Shown here: positions 60,737 through 64,000 of the stretch, in pieces
Position numbering within the stretch: position 1 is the first letter of the stretch
Layout: each line of letters begins with the position of its first letter
Program-made: the position numbers and the translations under genes
NCBI RefSeq assembly: GCF_901905185.1
Contig: NZ_CABFMQ020000013.1
Coordinates: 1-64,000 of the forward strand
DNA length: 64,000 nt
Direction: 5' to 3'
Source: Methylocella tundrae
GTDB taxonomy: Bacteria; Pseudomonadota; Alphaproteobacteria; Rhizobiales; Beijerinckiaceae
The notes under the pieces: model-generated
The model's database searches: none
What the model was told of the DNA's origin: nothing
The model's input: the letters and a program-made list of their open reading frames with translations, nothing else

Positions 60737-61879
60737 TCAGGACTTCCCGGCGGCCCCCCGGATCGCCGCCACCGCCCGATCGATCGAGGGCGAGGCCAGG
60801 GGCCTCCCCACGAGCCATTCCGCCGCCCAATGGTCCCGCGCCCCGATCGCTTCGACCCTCTGGCTCGGATGCGGATGCGCGCGCGGACCGTCGATCTCGA
60901 ATCCCAGCGAATGCAGGGCGTACCAGAGGCGGCGATCGACGAGCTTCAGAAAAGCGAATTGCGCCGGCGCCAACACGCCGCCTCTGAGCCGCGCCGCGTT
61001 CAGGGCGCTCATCAATCCCGGCGTCGTGAAGAAATGCGCCGTCATCGTTTCGAGAACCGGCGTTGCGACGTCCTTGTCCCCGAGCCAGCGATCCGCGGCG
61101 GCGACGACATGCGCCGGAAACGCGAGAGCCTCGTCCGGGCCCGCTCGCCCCTCCCGCTTCGACGTCCCCAGCGATTCGGACATCTCGCCGAGAAGAGCGA
61201 GGGCTTCGCCGCGCTTGCGCGCGCCGTGCAGCGCGATCGCGGCGAGGATGCAGCGCACATGCGGCCGCGCGCGTTCGGGGCCGCGCCAGGCCTCGGCGAG
61301 CTGGCGCGTGAGTTCGATGCGCGCGGCGGCTTCGTCGAACGCCCCGTCTTCTCCCGTGGCCCAAACGGCGATCCATTCCGGCGCGGTGAGGGCGGCGTCG
61401 GCGGGACGCGGCGCGCCCTTGCGCAGCGGCGACAAGGCCAGCCGCCGCCCGACGAAGGCGGCGATGCTTCGAAAGGCTTTGGTCTGCTCCGCGATCAGCC
61501 CTTCGAGATCGAGAGCCCGCGTAAAGCGCGCGGGCGCCGCCCGCCGGAAACAGACCGCGGCCAGGACGAGAACCAGGCCCATCGCCGGAATAAGAAAAAA
61601 CCGGCCGATTTCCCGCAGCAGATGGATGAGCTGCGCAAAGGTCACCAGATCCGGGTTCGCCGCCAGAACCTGCGCATCGGCTCTGTCGAATCGATCCGTG
61701 AATTGATGGATGATCCGCATCTGCCAATGCGCGGCCTGCATCGCGACGCGGCTGATCTCGCCGTGATGGAAATACCACGCCGCCCAGGCCAGAGCCGCGA
61801 GGCCGGCCAGGATGACGATGAGATAAAATCCGGTGTATTCGTCGCGCCCGCGCGACATCGAGGATGGCGAGGACGCCAT
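60737..61879 (-). CDS. icmP: Type IVB coupling-complex protein IcmP/DotM (TrbA-like)
   Basis: 380 residues with two membrane segments near the N-terminus (FYLIVILAGLAALAWAAWYF and FFLIPAMGLVLVLAAVCF). The cytoplasmic part carries the family block LMSALNAARLRGGVLAPAQF followed by AFLKLVDRRLWYALHSLG, known from TrbA and DotM. DotM joins DotL in the coupling complex that picks substrates. Starts three bases after the transglycosylase stop. Confidence 0.9.
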   Translation of the reverse strand: MASSPSSMSRGRDEYTGFYLIVILAGLAALAWAAWYFHHGEISRVAMQAAHWQMRIIHQFTDRFDRADAQVLAANPDLVTFAQLIHLLREIGRFFLIPAMGLVLVLAAVCFRRAAPARFTRALDLEGLIAEQTKAFRSIAAFVGRRLALSPLRKGAPRPADAALTAPEWIAVWATGEDGAFDEAAARIELTRQLAEAWRGPERARPHVRCILAAIALHGARKRGEALALLGEMSESLGTSKREGRAGPDEALAFPAHVVAAADRWLGDKDVATPVLETMTAHFFTTPGLMSALNAARLRGGVLAPAQFAFLKLVDRRLWYALHSLGFEIDGPRAHPHPSQRVEAIGARDHWAAEWLVGRPLASPSIDRAVAAIRGAAGKS

Positions 61880-61882
61880 GGC

Positions 61883-62416
61883 CTACCTCCCGTCCATCGC
61901 GTTGGACTCCGCCATTTCCGCCGCCGCCTGGCGGCTCAACCGAATCGCATGCGCCAGCACCTTCTGGAGATAATCGGTTTTGTATTTTTCGGTGTGCGAA
62001 TGATAAAGCGCCACGCCCTCCCAGAAATCGCCATGCGCTTCGTCAATCGCCTGACGCAGGATCCAGGCGCCGCCCTCGATGTTGGCGCAAAAATTATCGC
62101 GCAGGGCATAAAAGGTCGCCTCAGCGGAGGCCCGCCAATGCGCGGCGATCTTTCCGATCCAGCTATCGTTGACCTGCATCGGTCCGATGTCGACGGTCTT
62201 GTTCGCATTCTGGCTGACCTTGCCGAGACTTCCGGCTTCGACATTCAACAAAATGACAAGGACCCCCGGCGGCAGCTGATACAGGTTCGCCGCCGCCAGC
62301 AGGCATGCGCCGACAAAACTTCCGCCCGACGCATCGTCGGCGGCGCGCGCCGGCGGGCTCCCGATCGCCGCCTCCATGAGCACCATCACGAGAGCCGCCA
62401 GAAGAAGACGCCTCAT
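61883..62416 (-). CDS. Lytic transglycosylase of the secretion operon
   Basis: 177 residues from ATG 62416, which overlaps the preceding stop (ATGA). MRRLLLAALVMVLMEAAIGS is a signal peptide. The SLT domain shows YQLPPGVLVILLNVEAGSLG with the catalytic Glu, DIGPMQVNDSWIGKIAAHW and later WEGVALYHSHTEKYKTDYLQ. It clears peptidoglycan for the channel, the job of TrbN or VirB1 in other systems. The frame continues to 62830 but without coding sense. Confidence 0.9.
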   Translation of the reverse strand: MRRLLLAALVMVLMEAAIGSPPARAADDASGGSFVGACLLAAANLYQLPPGVLVILLNVEAGSLGKVSQNANKTVDIGPMQVNDSWIGKIAAHWRASAEATFYALRDNFCANIEGGAWILRQAIDEAHGDFWEGVALYHSHTEKYKTDYLQKVLAHAIRLSRQAAAEMAESNAMDGR

Positions 62417-62826
62417 CGCGATCTCCGCTCTTTCGCCTGGATGCGCGCGACGGCGTCGTCGAAGACGCGGCCGAGCTCTGCTGCCATGATGCCCTGCTCC
62501 GTCGTCGCCTGAGAGATCGCCTCCATTACGGCGAGCAGCAGGGCGCTGAATTTGCCGGCGCCGATCTCCTTGACGCGCCAGCTGAAATAGGCGCCGAGAT
62601 CCTTCTCCAGCAAAAGTCCGAAGGACTGTCCGGTGGCGTCGCACCACAGCGCCTCGCCGGCCGACAGAAATATCGGCAGCAACCCGTCGATCGCGGCGGC
62701 GCTGTCGGGCGGCACGATCACCGACGCGCCATTCGCCTTGTCCTCGAGAATTATCGGACGGCCGGACTGGACCAGCAGCGTCTGCAAAACATCCGAAACA
62801 TATTGGAGATCGAGCGGCCGAGTCAC
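62413..62826 (-). CDS. 137-aa protein in the IcmS position
   Basis: The GTG at 62826 overlaps the icmT stop (GTGA) and its own stop overlaps the next start (ATGA), so translation is tightly coupled. LQYVSDVLQTLLVQSGRPII, AIDGLLPIFLSAGEALWCDA and SALLLAVMEAISQATTEQGI suggest a small soluble alpha/beta protein, acidic overall. Legionella places icmS right after icmT, and the LLPxxxxxxxxL, then GxxFG spacing is faintly like IcmS, a chaperone for coupling. The match is too weak to name it. Confidence 0.7.
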   Translation of the reverse strand: MTRPLDLQYVSDVLQTLLVQSGRPIILEDKANGASVIVPPDSAAAIDGLLPIFLSAGEALWCDATGQSFGLLLEKDLGAYFSWRVKEIGAGKFSALLLAVMEAISQATTEQGIMAAELGRVFDDAVARIQAKERRSR

Positions 62827-63071
62827 GCAAGCCTCCGCCGCTTCCAGGAGGGGACCGCCGGCCGCAACGGGCCGATGAACAGCCGCCGCAGGGTCCGCAA
62901 CGTCGCCGGAACCGTCAGCCCGGCCCAGCTGATGACGGAGAAGAAGACGATCCCGGTCGCCGCGATGTAGAACGTCGTCCACGACCAGTAGACGACAAAG
63001 ACGAGCAGCGGGAGACACGCCCGCGCATCGAGAATAAGCACTTTCACCGGACGCCCCGTATCACGCCACAT
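62823..63071 (-). CDS. icmT: Type IVB secretion protein IcmT (TraK-like)
   Basis: 82 residues. MWRDTGRPVKVLILDARACL is the family's opening block, followed by two hydrophobic segments (LPLLVFVVYWSWTTFYIAAT and GIVFFSVISWAGLTVPATL) and LRTLRRLFIGPLRP. IcmT is an essential small inner-membrane component of Dot/Icm systems, with TraK as its IncI counterpart. It follows dotB by nine bases. Confidence 0.92.
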   Translation of the reverse strand: MWRDTGRPVKVLILDARACLPLLVFVVYWSWTTFYIAATGIVFFSVISWAGLTVPATLRTLRRLFIGPLRPAVPSWKRRRLA

Positions 63072-63080
63072 CTTTGATCC

Positions 63081-64000
63081 TCATTTCAGCTCGCGCCGCA
63101 CATCGTCGGCGGCCTCTTTGGTGATTCTCTCCTCGCGCAGGGCGATCTCGATCGCCCTCTCGTAGGATTGCCCCTGCGTCTCGACCGCCTCCCGCGTCAC
63201 CCGCGGCCATTGATCGACCGGCGCGTCGGTCAGCCGCGCGCGCAATTTTTCGTCGAATGCCAGAAACTCCCGAAGCGCGGTTCTCTTGCCGTCGGTCGAT
63301 TTGACGAGGCGCTGATTGACGATGAGATGCAGCGACTGCGCCGCCGCGACAGTCAGACTCTCGCGCTCCTCGAGCGGACACAGAACGGCGATGCGCTGCA
63401 TCGTCGCCGCGACATTCTTGGCGTGCGTCGTCGTGATCGTCGAATGGCCCGAGATCGCGGCGTTGATCGTCTCCTTCATGGTCACGCCGTCGCGGCACTC
63501 GCCGACGATGATGTCGGTCGGATGGCGCCGCATCGCGCCGCGCATGAACGCCTCGAACGACTTCAGATTGCGCGGTATTTCGCTTTGGCTGATCGACGAA
63601 TGCGGGCTTTTCACGCGGTCCAGCAGAAACTCGATCGGCGCGGCGCATTCGAGAATGTTGCGATGCTTGTTCGGGTCGAGCAGCTTCGCCACCGTCATGC
63701 CGCCGATCAGCGTCGACTTTCCCGATCCCGTCGCGCCCGAGACCATGACGAGGCCTTCGCGCGGATGATAGGACTCCAGAATCTCCGGCTCGACGTTCTG
63801 GACTTCGAGCGGCGGCGGCAAATCCTTGACCGGCCGGATCGACACGTCGACGCCGTCGCCGCGGCTGGTCACGGTCGAAGTGGCGTTGACGCGAAAGCGC
63901 AGCGTCTCCGTGCGGCTGAGGCCGATCACATACATGACATCGAAATCGTGACCGCCCTGAAGCCGCGCCATTCCGTCCGCGCCGTAAAGATGGTTGACGA
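63081..64000 (-). CDS. dotB: Type IVB secretion ATPase DotB (TraJ-like), partial
   Basis: The N-terminus lies beyond the window. The visible 306 residues include NHLYGADGMARLQGGHDFDV, LRFRVNATSTVTSRGDGVDV, VMVSGATGSGKSTLIGGMTV (Walker A), the Walker B-type ATPase box DIIVGECRDGVTMKETINAA and TITTTHAKNVAATMQRIAVL with the conserved His. This is a PilT/VirB11-type hexameric ATPase that powers transfer and moves between cytosol and channel base. Head of the visible operon. Confidence 0.94.
   Translation of the reverse strand, partial: VNHLYGADGMARLQGGHDFDVMYVIGLSRTETLRFRVNATSTVTSRGDGVDVSIRPVKDLPPPLEVQNVEPEILESYHPREGLVMVSGATGSGKSTLIGGMTVAKLLDPNKHRNILECAAPIEFLLDRVKSPHSSISQSEIPRNLKSFEAFMRGAMRRHPTDIIVGECRDGVTMKETINAAISGHSTITTTHAKNVAATMQRIAVLCPLEERESLTVAAAQSLHLIVNQRLVKSTDGKRTALREFLAFDEKLRARLTDAPVDQWPRVTREAVETQGQSYERAIEIALREERITKEAADDVRRELK

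Noticed and set aside
1..64000. CRISPR arrays, rRNA or tRNA genes
   Set aside because: No regularly spaced repeats with unique spacers, and no recognisable rRNA or tRNA sequence, were seen on reading through; small tRNA-like genes could still be missed by eye.

Overview
The window is GC-rich alphaproteobacterial DNA with the layout of a large plasmid or integrated conjugative element. A complete formaldehyde-activating enzyme gene (fae, 2673-3191) points to a methylotroph. With the overall character of the genes this suggests a methanotroph of the Methylocystis/Methylosinus kind, but the genus is inference. No rRNA, tRNA or CRISPR array was seen.

Region 1 (1-15 kb) is a worn mosaic: a repC C-terminal remnant, pieces of IS3, IS91 and serine-recombinase elements, and two matching IS-like ends 12 kb apart in inverted orientation. 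Among these lie fae, a DUF488 gene, two SDR-type oxidoreductase genes, several small secreted or membrane proteins, and a tight operon of Toprim protein, HD-domain phosphohydrolase and UvrD-like helicase. Several reading frames here are broken by single-base shifts.

Region 2 (15-35 kb) is a plus-strand accessory array typical of conjugative plasmids: an ArdC-type antirestriction protein, a stand-alone DnaA domain IV protein, an outer-membrane protein, many small hypotheticals, a 1701-residue methyltransferase-helicase, a second DNA methyltransferase, a ParB-like protein and a DUF7007 protein. GC-rich palindromic repeats and small hairpins that can pair with or sit beside the ribosome-binding site recur before these genes.

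Region 3 (35-50 kb) mixes strands: a lytic transglycosylase-like protein, small secreted proteins, an HNH-like protein, an Uma2 nuclease-like protein, SSB, a ribbon-helix-helix protein, a four-gene minus-strand operon with two paralogous P-loop ATPases resembling TraL/ParA, and two Bro-N antirepressor-like genes. Two near-identical 217-base structured repeats precede ssb and a hypothetical gene.

Region 4 (50-57 kb) has a MobF relaxase-helicase with a coupled small partner, then cargo: a DUF2892/ECF sigma/TlpA-like redoxin operon and a GIY-YIG-type gene. Region 5 (57-64 kb) is a minus-strand operon of a type IVB (Dot/Icm, IncI-Tra-like) secretion system: DotB, IcmT, a 137-residue protein in the place of IcmS, a lytic transglycosylase, IcmP/DotM, a single-pass protein, the IcmO/DotL coupling ATPase, a DUF2726 protein and a 51-residue membrane microprotein. 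Most of these genes overlap by four bases. Together regions 3-5 would nick, unwind, couple and export DNA; region 2 would protect it in a new host.

A directional motif close to TTTCGCRTTCGCGCCG lies upstream of about ten genes, always pointing toward the gene, and is a good candidate for a shared promoter or operator.
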